Assembly: GCA_964415295.1 (NCBI GenBank) | Contig: CAYPYN010000005.1 | Location: 1-64,000 of the forward strand | Length of the DNA stretch: 64,000 nt | Direction: 5' to 3' | Source of the DNA: SB21 sp964415295 | GTDB taxonomy: Bacteria > CLD3 > SB21 | In this document: piece after piece, positions 17,319 through 25,974 of the stretch | Numbering within the stretch: position 1 is the first letter of the stretch | Layout of the letters: each line of letters starts with the position of its first letter | Translations under genes and position numbers: made by a program | Notes under the pieces: model-generated | Databases searched by the model: none | What the model saw: only the letters and a program-made list of their open reading frames with translations | What the model was told of the DNA's origin: nothing

Positions 17319-19187
17319 ATGTCAGCCTGTACGGTTCGGTTGCCGATCGTCGATGTAACGCGTTCAGAACAATCAGCGAAAATGAACCTGTCTTCACACG
17401 AAATATCGCACAATTACTATCTGGGCTACCAGTTGGCGCTGGAGATCCTCAAACAGAAACACGACAGCTACGGCACCATGCTCGCCAACAGCGATTCCGT
17501 GGATCTGGCACAGTCGGTTTTCGGATGCGAACGCATGGTTCAGCTGATCCAGACGGAAAAGTTCGACCGTCAGATCTACAGCCGCATCATACAGGAAGAG
17601 ATCGACCAACTCGGCAGAGAACTCTTTCCCGATGTCGGAAAGCGCCGTTTCGTATCGCTGGATAAACTGCACGACGCGTATCATGTGGAATTCGAACAGA
17701 CCGACGAACCCGCCGCCCCGGACAGTTTGTCCCAATTCGAGATCCTGGACTATCTGAAGAATAAACTTTCACCCGAACGCTTCGAGTATCTTCAGCGCAT
17801 CTTTGAGAGTCAGAAGTCCACGGACCGGGAGTTCCTCTGGAATGAAAAGATCTACCAACTGCTCGACCGCTCTCTGGAATATCTTGAATCGAACATCGAC
17901 CGCATGCGTAAGCTTTATCCCAACGGGATCCCTTTTCAGCAGGAGCAGATCGACGTGCGGCATGACCTTACCGACAGCGAGATCATCGGTTGTTATAAAA
18001 ATGTATATCTGGGAATTTACAATAAATTCCCGATGAATTTTCTCAGCCGCGACACGCTTCGACGTTGCGCCGTGCTGACGCGGTACGCCGTCGAGACGAT
18101 CCTCCAAAAGAAACCTCTGGAAGTTCTTAAAGAAATGACCGCCTCCGAACTGTCGCAAATCGGACTGACCGGCGTCGTTCGCCATTTCAATTATTCGGTC
18201 AACCGCCTGATCCGAAACGCCTATCCCAACATTCTCATGCCGTGGGAGCAAGCGCACGTCGAAGACGGATTCTGGAATGATGAAAACAACCGCCGCATGG
18301 CGATCCAATGGCTAATCGAGGAAAAACTCGGCATACCAAAGTCAGGGATCGCCGCGGCTTTGCGTGACGACCGGGTGACCAAAAAGACGTTCGTAGACCA
18401 TGGGCTGTCCTATCTTTTTGTTCAGCACTATAAATCGGTGTCGCGGTGCGTGGGTTTTGCGTATCCGGAACTGATGCCGTGGGAACTCGGAAGCGTGCCC
18501 AACAGTTTCTGGCAGGGCGAAGAAGGCCGCAAGAACATCATCCGCGCGGTTCGCTGGATGGTAAGACAATTGAACCTTACCCCTTTCGAAATCCCGGCCA
18601 GGATCAAGGACAGGACGATCACGCGTGAGACTTTCAGCCGCTACGGCCTCTCGACCGTTTTCGAAAGGATCTTTAAAAAGAACATGTTTCACATCTTCGA
18701 CACGGCCTATCCGGGCCATTTTGAGATATGGGAGATCGGAAAAGTTCCGGCGGAGTATTGGGATAACATGCTTAATGCTTACCGCGCGTCCCTATGGATT
18801 TCGCGCAAAGAGGGCTACGACGAAAAAGCAATCAAACGGGCGATCGACTCCAAATGGCTGCGGAAGGAAACCTTTTCCAAATACGGTTTAGCCCCAATGC
18901 TGAAGAAATGTTTTGACAATGATGTCGCTAAAGCCTTCCTGCCGTACATTTTGCCGGAACGAAAGGACAGCGAAGCTCTGATGCACGATGTATTGCTGCT
19001 CTACTTGCTGGAGAAACAGGCGCGGCACGTTCGTTCAGGGAATGCGATCGTGAGGGTTTTACAGCGATTCTTCTATCGTCCGCTGTTGACTTCGGTTGAA
19101 AAAGGACAATTGCGCGCCTACGACCGTATCCGCAAACGGATCAAAAGGAGAATCGACGAATTGAGTTTGAGATTGAACCAAAGTTAA
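17319..19187 (+). CDS. Large protein with tandem ~78-residue helical repeats, function unknown
   Basis: The 622-residue soluble protein has no signal peptide. Residues about 260-570 are three full and one partial tandem repeats, each with T..TF...GL...F......V...AYP....WE...VP..FW, then a helix of the AxRWL type. They resemble the short helical repeats grouped as DUF4046, possibly helix-turn-helix-like, but I cannot confirm the family. The N-terminal part is helical and charged (LGYQLALEILKQKHDSYGTMLA). The C-terminus is strongly basic (KRIKRRIDEL), which would suit nucleic-acid binding. I chose the ATG at 17319 because GGAG stands 6 nt upstream; alternatives are 17283 and 17382. A CRP-type site lies upstream. 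Confidence 0.75.
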   Translation: MSACTVRLPIVDVTRSEQSAKMNLSSHEISHNYYLGYQLALEILKQKHDSYGTMLANSDSVDLAQSVFGCERMVQLIQTEKFDRQIYSRIIQEEIDQLGRELFPDVGKRRFVSLDKLHDAYHVEFEQTDEPAAPDSLSQFEILDYLKNKLSPERFEYLQRIFESQKSTDREFLWNEKIYQLLDRSLEYLESNIDRMRKLYPNGIPFQQEQIDVRHDLTDSEIIGCYKNVYLGIYNKFPMNFLSRDTLRRCAVLTRYAVETILQKKPLEVLKEMTASELSQIGLTGVVRHFNYSVNRLIRNAYPNILMPWEQAHVEDGFWNDENNRRMAIQWLIEEKLGIPKSGIAAALRDDRVTKKTFVDHGLSYLFVQHYKSVSRCVGFAYPELMPWELGSVPNSFWQGEEGRKNIIRAVRWMVRQLNLTPFEIPARIKDRTITRETFSRYGLSTVFERIFKKNMFHIFDTAYPGHFEIWEIGKVPAEYWDNMLNAYRASLWISRKEGYDEKAIKRAIDSKWLRKETFSKYGLAPMLKKCFDNDVAKAFLPYILPERKDSEALMHDVLLLYLLEKQARHVRSGNAIVRVLQRFFYRPLLTSVEKGQLRAYDRIRKRIKRRIDELSLRLNQS

Positions 19188-19197
19188 GAAATACTCT

Positions 19198-19280
19198 ACC
19201 ACGGAGGCACTGAGGACACGAAGATCACAGAGTAACTATTTCATAAGCTTTCTTTTCTGTGTTCTCCGTGTCTCCGTGGT
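19198..19280. repeat. Dispersed imperfect palindrome, ACCACGGAGG family, copy 1
   Basis: The left arm begins ACCACGGAGGCACTGAGG and the right arm ends GTGTCTCCGTGGT, so the ends are complementary, with an inner TCTGTG/CACAGA pair. The element starts 10 nt after a stop codon. Related copies lie at 23633, 25873 and 39882, each directly after a stop codon. Confidence 0.75.
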
Positions 19281-19308
19281 TATAATATAAAATCAGCAAA
19301 TATTTTCC

Positions 19309-19337
19309 TTGCATTTCGGGGTCAATTATATTATTAT
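19309..19337 (+). promoter_or_regulatory. Sigma70-type promoter of rpmB
   Basis: TTGCAT at 19309-19314, a 17-base spacer and TATTAT at 19332-19337. Transcription would begin near 19344, about 65 nt before the rpmB start. Confidence 0.7.
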
Positions 19338-19408
19338 ACCGCCCACTTCGGTGAAGAATAAGAGTTATAATTAAATATAAAACAATATTTTGATCGTCAG
19401 GAGAAATC

Positions 19409-19600
19409 ATGAAACGTTGTGAAGTTTGCGGCAAAAGTCCTATGTATGGACACAGCGTCAGCCATGCCAACAACAAAACGAAAAGACGTTGGCTGCCCAA
19501 TCTGCAGGAAGTGCGCGCTAAAATGGGTAACGGCTCGCTAAAGCGCATCAAAGTCTGCACCCAGTGCATCAAATCCGGCCGGGTCATGAAAGCCGCTTAA
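19409..19600 (+). CDS. rpmB: 50S ribosomal protein L28
   Basis: The 63-residue protein has the L28 signature: KRCEVCGKSPMYGHSVSHANNKTKRRW at the start and a C-terminal CTQCIKSGRV. The cysteine pairs at 4/7 and 50/53 mark the zinc-binding (C+) form, so the cell probably also has, or once had, a zinc-free form elsewhere. AGGAG stands about 7 nt before the ATG. It is a single-gene unit with its own promoter and terminator, which is usual for rpmB outside the rpmBG pair. Confidence 0.97.
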   Translation: MKRCEVCGKSPMYGHSVSHANNKTKRRWLPNLQEVRAKMGNGSLKRIKVCTQCIKSGRVMKAA

Positions 19601-19620
19601 GCAAAGCTCAAAAGCTTCTG

Positions 19621-19660
19621 AAAGCGCCAGTGTCCGATGCGTCGGATCTGGCGCTTTTTT
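19621..19660 (+). terminator. Rho-independent terminator of rpmB
   Basis: AAAGCGCCAG pairs with CTGGCGCTTT. The loop carries an inner TCCGA/TCGGA stem, and a run of T follows. It lies 20 nt after the rpmB stop codon. Confidence 0.9.
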
Positions 19661-19730
19661 ATTTGTTTGATTTTCAAATTGGTTATATTCAGTGAAGATT
19701 TTTCACGAATACAAATGACACGGATGGATC

Positions 19731-20270
19731 ATGGGACAAATAGTTGAACCTTCCAAAGTCAAACTGATCGCCGCCTTGCTGTGGAATGAATCGGTCAAGA
19801 TCGAGGACGTTTACCGCCGCATTGAAAGAGAATGGGGACCGATCGAAGAATACTCAACCGTTTACGATTTCACCCATACCGGTTATTACAAGGACGAATT
19901 CGGCGAGCGGCTTCAGAAACAATTCGTGTCCTTTGAAAACCTCTCGGACATTAACACGATGCCCGAGATCAAGATCAAAGGCAATGCATTGGAAAAGGAA
20001 TTTCTGACCGGAGAGAATCGCCGGGTCAATATCGATCCCGGATATATCGCCAATGCAAAACTGGTCATGCCTACCACGAAGAATCTTCCGCATCGCGTGT
20101 ATATCGGAAGGAACATTTATGCGGATCTGCAATTGATCTACAAGAAACCGTCGTTTCAGTCGATCTTGTGGACCTTTGCCGACTATAAAGAACCTTTTAA
20201 TCTGGATTTTTTCAACCGAGTGCGTGAACGGTATATGGTACAACTCGCGCAAGAAAAACTAGTCAATTAA
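19731..20270 (+). CDS. DUF4416 family protein
   Basis: The 179-residue soluble protein matches the conserved pattern of DUF4416: an N-terminal P-x-K-x-K-L-I-A-A-L-L-W strand, a central TVYDFTHTGYYKDEFG block, NIDPGYI.NAKLV.P.TKN..HR.YIG in the middle, and FQSILWTFADYK near the end. No biochemical function is known for the family. The gene stands alone between rpmB and the ABC ATPase. The GGATGG before the ATG is a fair ribosome site. Confidence 0.88.
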   Translation: MGQIVEPSKVKLIAALLWNESVKIEDVYRRIEREWGPIEEYSTVYDFTHTGYYKDEFGERLQKQFVSFENLSDINTMPEIKIKGNALEKEFLTGENRRVNIDPGYIANAKLVMPTTKNLPHRVYIGRNIYADLQLIYKKPSFQSILWTFADYKEPFNLDFFNRVRERYMVQLAQEKLVN

Positions 20271-20273
20271 CAA

Positions 20274-20351
20274 CTCCCTGAGTAGTGAGCCCGTCGGACT
20301 ATCGCAGGGAGCAATAGAATAAATCAAGGTCGTTTCGACAGGTCAACGACC
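20274..20351. repeat. Two intergenic hairpins of dispersed-repeat type
   Basis: CTCCCTG (20274-20280) pairs with CAGGGAG (20305-20311), with an inner AGTAGT/ACTAT extension. GGTCGTT (20328-20334) pairs with AACGACC (20345-20351). The CCCTGAG...CCGTCGG wording resembles common extragenic palindromes. The second hairpin ends 11 nt before the ABC gene. Confidence 0.5.
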
Positions 20352-20362
20352 GACGAAAAACT

Positions 20363-21253
20363 ATGCTACGCGTAGAAAATCTGAAGAAATGTTACGGCGA
20401 ATTTGTCGCTGTAAAGGATATTTCCTTTGAGGTTCGCACCGGCGAGGTCTTTGGTCTGCTCGGACCTAACGGCGCAGGCAAGACGACCACGATCCGTATG
20501 ATCATTCATCTGATCGCGCCGGACGAAGGACGGATCTTTTTCAAGGATCGGCTTGCCGACGGCGTTTCCACCGAACATATCGGTTATCTTCCGGAAGAGC
20601 GCGGGCTGTATAAAAAGAGTAAAGTTCGCGAAACGGCTGTATACCTGACTATGCTGAAAGGCGTAGCAAAAAAGACCGCCGAAAAACGAGTGGATCAATG
20701 GCTGGAGCGATTCGGACTGAAGGATTTTGCGCAAAACCCCTGTGAAGAATTATCCAAAGGCATGCAGCAGAAGGTTCAGTTCATCGCGGCGCTCGCGCAC
20801 GAACCGGAGCTGATCATTCTCGACGAACCTTTTTCCGGGCTCGATCCGGTCAATCAGATATTCTTCAGGGACCTGATTTCCGAATTAGCCAGGCAAGGCA
20901 AGACCATTTTGCTGTCGGCTCATCAGATGGACCATATCGAAAAAATGTGCGAGCGCATTTGTATCGTCAATCACGGTCTGGTTGCGGCGTATGGAACCGT
21001 TGAGAATTTAAAAAACGAGATGGATCACCGGCTCATTCGAATTACCTGCAATCCCCCTGAACGCGATAAACTCTTTGAAGCGGGATTGCTGGATAATATG
21101 GTGAAATCAAATAACGGAATTGAAGGTCAATTAAGGGACGGAATGAATTTCCCGCAGTTACTGCAAACGGTTGGCGGAATAGCCGACGTACTGAAGATCG
21201 AAAAAGTTCGTCCATCTCTCGAACAAATATTCATGGAAAAAGTGAGAGCCTAA
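20363..21253 (+). CDS. ABC transporter ATP-binding protein (NatA/ABC-2 type)
   Basis: The 296-residue ATPase has Walker A GPNGAGKTTT near residue 35, signature LSKGMQQKV near 135, Walker B LIILDEPFSGLDP near 155 and the switch histidine in LSAHQMDHIE. A C-terminal DUF4162-like extension follows (about 215-296). This layout belongs to ABC-2 exporters such as NatAB or antibiotic/Na+ efflux pumps. No ABC-2 permease is adjacent: the next gene, 5 nt away, is a MATE exporter. The partner must be encoded elsewhere or has been lost here. The ribosome site is weak. Confidence 0.92.
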   Translation: MLRVENLKKCYGEFVAVKDISFEVRTGEVFGLLGPNGAGKTTTIRMIIHLIAPDEGRIFFKDRLADGVSTEHIGYLPEERGLYKKSKVRETAVYLTMLKGVAKKTAEKRVDQWLERFGLKDFAQNPCEELSKGMQQKVQFIAALAHEPELIILDEPFSGLDPVNQIFFRDLISELARQGKTILLSAHQMDHIEKMCERICIVNHGLVAAYGTVENLKNEMDHRLIRITCNPPERDKLFEAGLLDNMVKSNNGIEGQLRDGMNFPQLLQTVGGIADVLKIEKVRPSLEQIFMEKVRA

Positions 21254-21258
21254 CATTC

Positions 21259-22644
21259 ATGTCCGTTGAGATCATAAAACCCGAGAACAAAGTTTCCTTT
21301 TTTTCTATCGACCGTACCCTGGCCAAAGAGGTGCTTCATCTGGCTTTCCCGGTGGTCATGGGCATGGCGTCCATTACGGCGATCGGGCTGACCGATACGA
21401 TCATGGTTGGCCGGCTCGGAGCGGAAGCGCTGGCGGCCACCGGACAGGCCGCGATCATTTTCTGGGCCATCCACTGGGTCACGCGTTCCATCGAGATCGC
21501 CTCACAGGCTCTGATCGCAAGGCGTTATGGGGAACAGCAATTTCATCTCTGCGGCAAAGTTCTCGACAACGCCATGAGCTTGTCGTTCATGGTAGGATTG
21601 ACCGGTATGGTTATCATGTATTTCGGCGGACGCACGCTGATGTCATGGACCTCCACGCACGAAACCGTGATCGAACTGGCCACGGGATACATTCAAATGC
21701 TGAGTTTGGCTCTGTGGGCTTCCAGCCTGTTCTTTGCCATGCGCGGTTTTTTCAGCGGGATCGGAAAGACCCGGATATTCCTGATGTCGGCACTGCTCAT
21801 GCTGGCGGTTAACGTGGCCGGTAATTATGCGTTTATCTTTGGGAACTTCGGGATGCCAAAAATGGGCGTTCGCGGAGCGGCGCTCGGGTCGGCTATTGCT
21901 TTTGTTGCGGCCCTCATTTTTATGATCCTGTATGTGCTCGGCATCAGCGGACGAAATTTCAGGAAGGAATTTGCCGCGTTCCATTTCCAATTTGACAAAG
22001 ACACGATCAAAGAGATCGCTCGTCTGGCCTCGCCCAATGCTTTTCGTGGCATCATGGTTATCGGCGGCCTCGCGGTATTCTATGCCATGGTGGATCGTCT
22101 GGACGTCATCCAGGTTGCGATCGTCAACGTTGTGCTGAATATTCAATCGGTATCTTTCATGCCGGGATACGGATTCGGCGTCGCTTCCGCCACGATGATC
22201 GGACAAAATATCGGCGCCAAGGATACCGACAAAGCCGAACGCGCAGGATACGAAGCCGTTAAACTCGGGATGATCTTCATGGGCACTCTTGGGATTGTAT
22301 TCTTCGTGGCGCCGGAGTGGGTGGTCAAACTTTTCACCGACGACGAAGCGGTGATCCGTCATGCTATTTTTCCTCTGATGATCGTAGGCGTTGTGCAGAT
22401 CGTGGATGCCGCGGGCATGGTCTTTTCCACGGCGCTTGAAGGCGCGGGCAACACCAGTTGGGTGATGAAGGCGGAGATCTTTGTGAATTGGTGTATCTTT
22501 CTTCCCCTGACCTATCTGCTCACGTTCACGCTGGAACTATACGAGTACGGACCGTGGATCGCCTGGGCCACGTACATTACGGTATTCGGGATCATGTGTA
22601 CCTGGAAATTCAGACAAGGAAAGTGGAAAGAGATCAAACTGTAA
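21259..22644 (+). CDS. MATE family multidrug/cation exporter
   Basis: The 461-residue integral membrane protein has two homologous halves, each opening with the MATE pattern (VVMGMASITAIGLTDTIMVGRLGAEALAATG in the first, SPNAFRGIMVIGGLAVFYAMVDRLDVIQVAIVN in the second). It should have twelve membrane helices. MATE proteins expel drugs or metabolites using Na+ or H+ gradients. The start is 5 nt after the ABC ATPase stop, so the two are probably co-transcribed. No substrate can be inferred. Confidence 0.93.
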   Translation: MSVEIIKPENKVSFFSIDRTLAKEVLHLAFPVVMGMASITAIGLTDTIMVGRLGAEALAATGQAAIIFWAIHWVTRSIEIASQALIARRYGEQQFHLCGKVLDNAMSLSFMVGLTGMVIMYFGGRTLMSWTSTHETVIELATGYIQMLSLALWASSLFFAMRGFFSGIGKTRIFLMSALLMLAVNVAGNYAFIFGNFGMPKMGVRGAALGSAIAFVAALIFMILYVLGISGRNFRKEFAAFHFQFDKDTIKEIARLASPNAFRGIMVIGGLAVFYAMVDRLDVIQVAIVNVVLNIQSVSFMPGYGFGVASATMIGQNIGAKDTDKAERAGYEAVKLGMIFMGTLGIVFFVAPEWVVKLFTDDEAVIRHAIFPLMIVGVVQIVDAAGMVFSTALEGAGNTSWVMKAEIFVNWCIFLPLTYLLTFTLELYEYGPWIAWATYITVFGIMCTWKFRQGKWKEIKL

Positions 22645-22710
22645 TTAATAATGAGTAATGAATAATGCTAAAATGATTAATTTTGAAAAACATTCATTTC
22701 TGAGGTCCTC

Positions 22711-23625
22711 ATGAAACAAGTATATCTCAGCGCCGACGAGATCGATTTTAAGGTCTCGAGCCTTCATCACCGGCCGGAACCGAGCCGTATTCTGATGAGT
22801 TCGCCGGACTATTTTAATGTCACCGAAGCGATCAACGAATTTATGACCAACGAGGCCGGACATCTAAATAAAGTGGACCGCGAACGTGCGTTCAAACAGT
22901 GGTCGGATATACGCTGGCATTACGAATCGCTCGGGTATATGGTATCGGTCATTCGCGGGCAGGACGGATTGGAAGATATGGTGTTTGCGGCCAATACGAG
23001 TTTTCCTTTTATGGATCGAAAGACGGGAAAGCCGGCCGTCATTATGAGCAATATGCGCAAAGAAAAACGTAAGCCCGAGGTGGCTTATTTTCATACCTGG
23101 TATCGCCGCCACGGTTATGAGGTTTTTTATCTGAATCACTGTTCCTTCGAATCCACCGGTGATGCGCTCTGGTATCCCGGAAAATATCTGATCATATCCG
23201 GTTACGGCGGTCACGAACATCACCGCACCGACCTGGCCGCCTTGTATCAGATCGCCGAGATCATTGATTGCCCGGTGATCGGGATCGAACTTACGCATAA
23301 AGATTTTTACCATCTGAATACGACGTTGTCGATCATCGATGAAGATACCTGCGTCGTGTACAAGCCCGGTGTGGGAAAAGAAGGACACAAAATACTCGAA
23401 AAACTCTTCAAGCATATCATTGATGTATCCAAGGAAGAAGCTTATGCGCCGCATTTTGCGTGCAACGCTTTTGCGCTCGACAAAAAAACAGTTCTGATCC
23501 AGAAGACCGCCAAGAAAACGATCAAAGCGCTGGAGTCCTTCGGTAAAAAAGTGATTCCGGTGGATACGTCGGAATTTATCAAGTCCGGCGGGAGTGTGTT
23601 CTGCATGAAGATGAAAGTGTATTGA
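22711..23625 (+). CDS. Amidinotransferase-fold enzyme (DDAH / arginine deiminase related)
   Basis: The 304-residue protein belongs to the guanidino-group modifying superfamily. Visible active-site candidates are Asn95 in DMVFAANTSF, Asp151 in STGDALW, His201 in FYHLNTTLS and the nucleophile Cys298 in GGSVFCMKM near the C-terminus. Family members include dimethylarginine hydrolase, citrulline hydrolase (CtlX) and arginine dihydrolase (ArgZ-type). ArgZ-type enzymes are distinguished by an asparagine in the site; whether Asn95 is that residue needs a structure model. Ornithine aminotransferase, carbamate kinase and ornithine carbamoyltransferase lie 1-4 kb downstream, so a substrate of the arginine/citrulline group is likely (inference). 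GAGGTCC precedes the ATG. Confidence 0.85.
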   Translation: MKQVYLSADEIDFKVSSLHHRPEPSRILMSSPDYFNVTEAINEFMTNEAGHLNKVDRERAFKQWSDIRWHYESLGYMVSVIRGQDGLEDMVFAANTSFPFMDRKTGKPAVIMSNMRKEKRKPEVAYFHTWYRRHGYEVFYLNHCSFESTGDALWYPGKYLIISGYGGHEHHRTDLAALYQIAEIIDCPVIGIELTHKDFYHLNTTLSIIDEDTCVVYKPGVGKEGHKILEKLFKHIIDVSKEEAYAPHFACNAFALDKKTVLIQKTAKKTIKALESFGKKVIPVDTSEFIKSGGSVFCMKMKVY

Positions 23626-23632
23626 AATACTC

Positions 23633-23682
23633 TTAACCGCAAAGTTCACAAAGGAAATCACGCAAAAGGACGCAAAGTTAGA
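23633..23682. repeat. Dispersed ACCGCAAAG repeat, copy 2 (one arm)
   Basis: The stretch reads TTAACCGCAAAGTTCACAAA and on to ACGCAAAGTTAG, like the left arm of the other family members, without a matching right arm. It begins 7 nt after the stop codon of the amidinotransferase-fold gene. Confidence 0.6.
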
Positions 23683-23705
23683 AGGCACAATAACCACAGA
23701 CCGTC

Positions 23706-23993
23706 ATGTTCAAAAGTTCTACTTATAAAAAGCTTGGTTTTGCGGCATTCATCCTGGCTGCGCTGCTGGCGGCGAATATGGTCAGGCAGTTTTACGAGCT
23801 CAAGAACATACAATTGACTGAAAGCGTCGATGAAAAAAAGAGAGTTGAACTGATGCTGGATCTGATCATCGGTGTGGTCGACAAAACAGGGTTTCAATTC
23901 GTGATCTTCTTAATGGTCTTCTACTTCGGAATCGCCTGTATGAGAGCATTCACCGTCAAGAACCGAATGGAGAAAAACATCGATCATGCGTAA
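23706..23993 (+). CDS. Small membrane protein with two predicted helices, unknown
   Basis: The 95-residue protein has two hydrophobic segments (about 10-28, FAAFILAALLAANMV, and about 62-82, FQFVIFLMVFYFGIACM). A charged stretch (SVDEKKRVELMLDLI) joins them and a basic tail follows. I do not recognise a family. Its stop overlaps the start of the reductase gene by 8 nt, so the two are translationally linked. The ribosome site is poor and a repeat element lies just upstream. Confidence 0.6.
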   Translation: MFKSSTYKKLGFAAFILAALLAANMVRQFYELKNIQLTESVDEKKRVELMLDLIIGVVDKTGFQFVIFLMVFYFGIACMRAFTVKNRMEKNIDHA

Positions 23994-24495
23994 GATCATT
24001 CTTTTCATAGCAACAAGTTTAGATGGATTCATCGCCCGTAAGGACGGTTCTATCGATTGGCTTTTCAGCGATCAGGACTATGGATACAGTGAATTCATCA
24101 AGACCATCGACACCACGCTGACCGGAAACGCGACGTACAAACAAGTTCTCACGTTTGGCGAATTCCCTTACAAAGGAACAACCAATTACATCTTTTCCCG
24201 CTCGCCGCAGCCTCCGGATGGAAATCCGGTTACATTTATTTCGTCGGACGTTGCCCAGTTCGCCCGCGATCTGAAACACCAAAGCGGAAAACATATATGG
24301 TTAGTCGGCGGCGGACAGATCAATACCGTCATGCTCAATGCGGGCCTGATCGACGAAATGGTTGTGTCCATTCATCCGATCATTCTCGGCTCAGGATTGC
24401 CTCTCTTTGCGGGTCAGCCGAAAGAGGCTAAATTCAGAGTGACCGCACAAAAGACTTTCAAAACCGGGTTGGTTCAAATGACCTACACACGATAG
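23986..24495 (+). CDS. Dihydrofolate reductase-like protein (RibD C-terminal domain family)
   Basis: The 169-residue protein matches the YwjB/YyaP group of RibD_C proteins. The start RKIILFIATSLDGFIARKDGSIDWL, the central TLTGNATYKQVL and the NADPH-loop-like LVGGGQINTVMLNAGLIDEMVVSIHPIILGSG are all typical. These proteins share the DHFR fold and bind NADPH, but most have no proven substrate. The gene overlaps the small membrane protein gene by 8 nt. A hairpin with T8 follows at 24581. Confidence 0.88.
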   Translation: MRKIILFIATSLDGFIARKDGSIDWLFSDQDYGYSEFIKTIDTTLTGNATYKQVLTFGEFPYKGTTNYIFSRSPQPPDGNPVTFISSDVAQFARDLKHQSGKHIWLVGGGQINTVMLNAGLIDEMVVSIHPIILGSGLPLFAGQPKEAKFRVTAQKTFKTGLVQMTYTR

Positions 24496-24580
24496 TGTAT
24501 ATCTTTTACTAACTCAGACTTTGCATAAGATCTTTTCGATTGTAAGCCCCCATTTCCTCAATTACCTATCTTTACAGAAC

Positions 24581-24600
24581 ATGACGATAGTCATTTTTTT
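24581..24600 (+). terminator. Probable terminator after the reductase gene
   Basis: ATGAC and GTCAT flank a GATA loop and are followed by a run of eight T. The stem is short (5 bp), so strength is uncertain. It sits between the reductase and rocD. Confidence 0.55.
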
Positions 24601-24674
24601 CTAATCCCTTTATTTCTACATTACAGCCGATTTTGAAAGCCATTAAACCTTAAAAAATACAAAACGGAGGTGTT

Positions 24675-25865
24675 ATGAAAACCAAAAAATACATAGAATT
24701 AGAAGAAAAATACGGGGCACATAATTACCACCCGCTGGATGTTGTGGTTGAGAAAGCCAAAGGCGCCTGGGTCTACGATGTCGAAGGCAAAAAGTATCTT
24801 GATTGCCTGGCTGCCTATTCCGCAGTCAATCAGGGCCATTGCCATCCCAAGATCCTGAAGGCGATGAATAATCAGGCCAAACGAGTCACTCTGACCTCCC
24901 GCGCTTTTCGTAACGACCAATTACCGCTTCTGTACCGCGATCTGAACAAGTTGACCAAAATGGATATGGCATTGCCGATGAATTCCGGTGCGGAAGCCGT
25001 TGAGACCGCCGTCAAGGCCGCGCGTAAATGGGGCCACAAGGTCAAAGGCATTGCCAAAGATCAGGTCGAGATCATTGTCTGCGCCAATAACTTCCACGGC
25101 CGTACGACCACGATCATCAGTTTCTCTACGGACGAACAGTACCGCGATGGATTCGGTCCGCTCACGCCGGGCTTCAAGATCATTCCTTACGGCGACATCC
25201 AGGCGTTGAAAGCAGCGATCACACCGAATACCTGCGCATTTTTGGTAGAACCGATCCAGGGTGAAGCGGGCATCATCGTTCCTCCGGCAGGATTCCTCGC
25301 CGAAGCCGGCAAGATCTGCAAAGAGAATAACGTGCTCCTCATTGTAGACGAGATCCAATCCGGTCTTGGACGCTCAGGAAAACTTTTTGCCTATATGTAT
25401 GAAGACGTTCAGCCCGATGCGATCATAGTTGGTAAGGCTTTGTCCGGCGGATATTATCCCGTGTCGGCTGTTCTCGCGAAAAAAGAAGTACTGGGCGTAT
25501 TCAATCCCGGCGATCATGGAAGCACCTTCGGCGGCAACCCTCTCGCCTGCGCTATTGCGCGCGCCTCGCTGGAAGTTCTGGTCAAAGAAAAACTGGTCAA
25601 GAATTCCGAGAAGATGGGCGCCTATTTTATGAAGAAGCTGAAGTCGATGAAAAGCCCGCATGTGAAAGAAGTTCGCGGTAAAGGCCTCTGGATCGGGATC
25701 GAACTCACGTCGCCGGCACGTCCGTTCTGTGAGAAACTGAAAGAAGAAGGCGTACTCTGCAAAGAAACCCACGATCTTACGATGCGCATCGCTCCGCCGC
25801 TCGTGATCACCAAGAAAGAGATCGACTGGGCGTTTGATCGCATCAAAAAAGTATTGGAAGGATAG
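24675..25865 (+). CDS. rocD: Ornithine aminotransferase (ornithine--oxo-acid transaminase)
   Basis: This class III PLP enzyme moves the delta-amino group of ornithine to 2-oxoglutarate and gives glutamate-5-semialdehyde, a precursor of proline and glutamate. The 396 residues match RocD. Visible motifs are NYHPLDVVVEKAKG at the start, MNSGAEAVETAVKAARKWG (phosphate cup), NNFHGRTTT, LIVDEIQSGLGRSGK and the Schiff-base lysine Lys254 in VGKALSGGYYP. ACGGAGG stands 5 nt before the ATG. It is the first gene of the ornithine group; a palindromic repeat separates it from carbamate kinase. Confidence 0.95.
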   Translation: MKTKKYIELEEKYGAHNYHPLDVVVEKAKGAWVYDVEGKKYLDCLAAYSAVNQGHCHPKILKAMNNQAKRVTLTSRAFRNDQLPLLYRDLNKLTKMDMALPMNSGAEAVETAVKAARKWGHKVKGIAKDQVEIIVCANNFHGRTTTIISFSTDEQYRDGFGPLTPGFKIIPYGDIQALKAAITPNTCAFLVEPIQGEAGIIVPPAGFLAEAGKICKENNVLLIVDEIQSGLGRSGKLFAYMYEDVQPDAIIVGKALSGGYYPVSAVLAKKEVLGVFNPGDHGSTFGGNPLACAIARASLEVLVKEKLVKNSEKMGAYFMKKLKSMKSPHVKEVRGKGLWIGIELTSPARPFCEKLKEEGVLCKETHDLTMRIAPPLVITKKEIDWAFDRIKKVLEG

Positions 25866-25872
25866 GAATTTT

Positions 25873-25964
25873 ACCACAAAGGCCTCAAAGAAAATCCACA
25901 AAGCACACTAGAAACTCCTATTCACTGTGAACTTTGTGTTTACCTTTGTGCACTTTGTGGTTAA
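25873..25964. repeat. Dispersed imperfect palindrome, ACCACAAAGG family, copy 3
   Basis: The left arm starts ACCACAAAGGCCTCAAAG and the right arm ends CCTTTGTGCACTTTGTGGTT. The two are complementary over most of 25 bases. It begins 7 nt after the rocD stop and ends 10 nt before the arcC start, so it fills the whole gap and leaves no normal ribosome site for arcC. Confidence 0.8.
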
Positions 25965-25974
25965 CAAAGTATTT

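Noticed and set aside
19225..19587. Minus-strand frame of 120 residues
   Set aside because: It runs antisense through rpmB and through a dispersed repeat; rpmB on the plus strand is certain.
21643..22362. Long minus-strand frame inside the MATE gene
   Set aside because: The MATE reading is complete and conserved; the opposite frame is low-complexity and charged without a family pattern.
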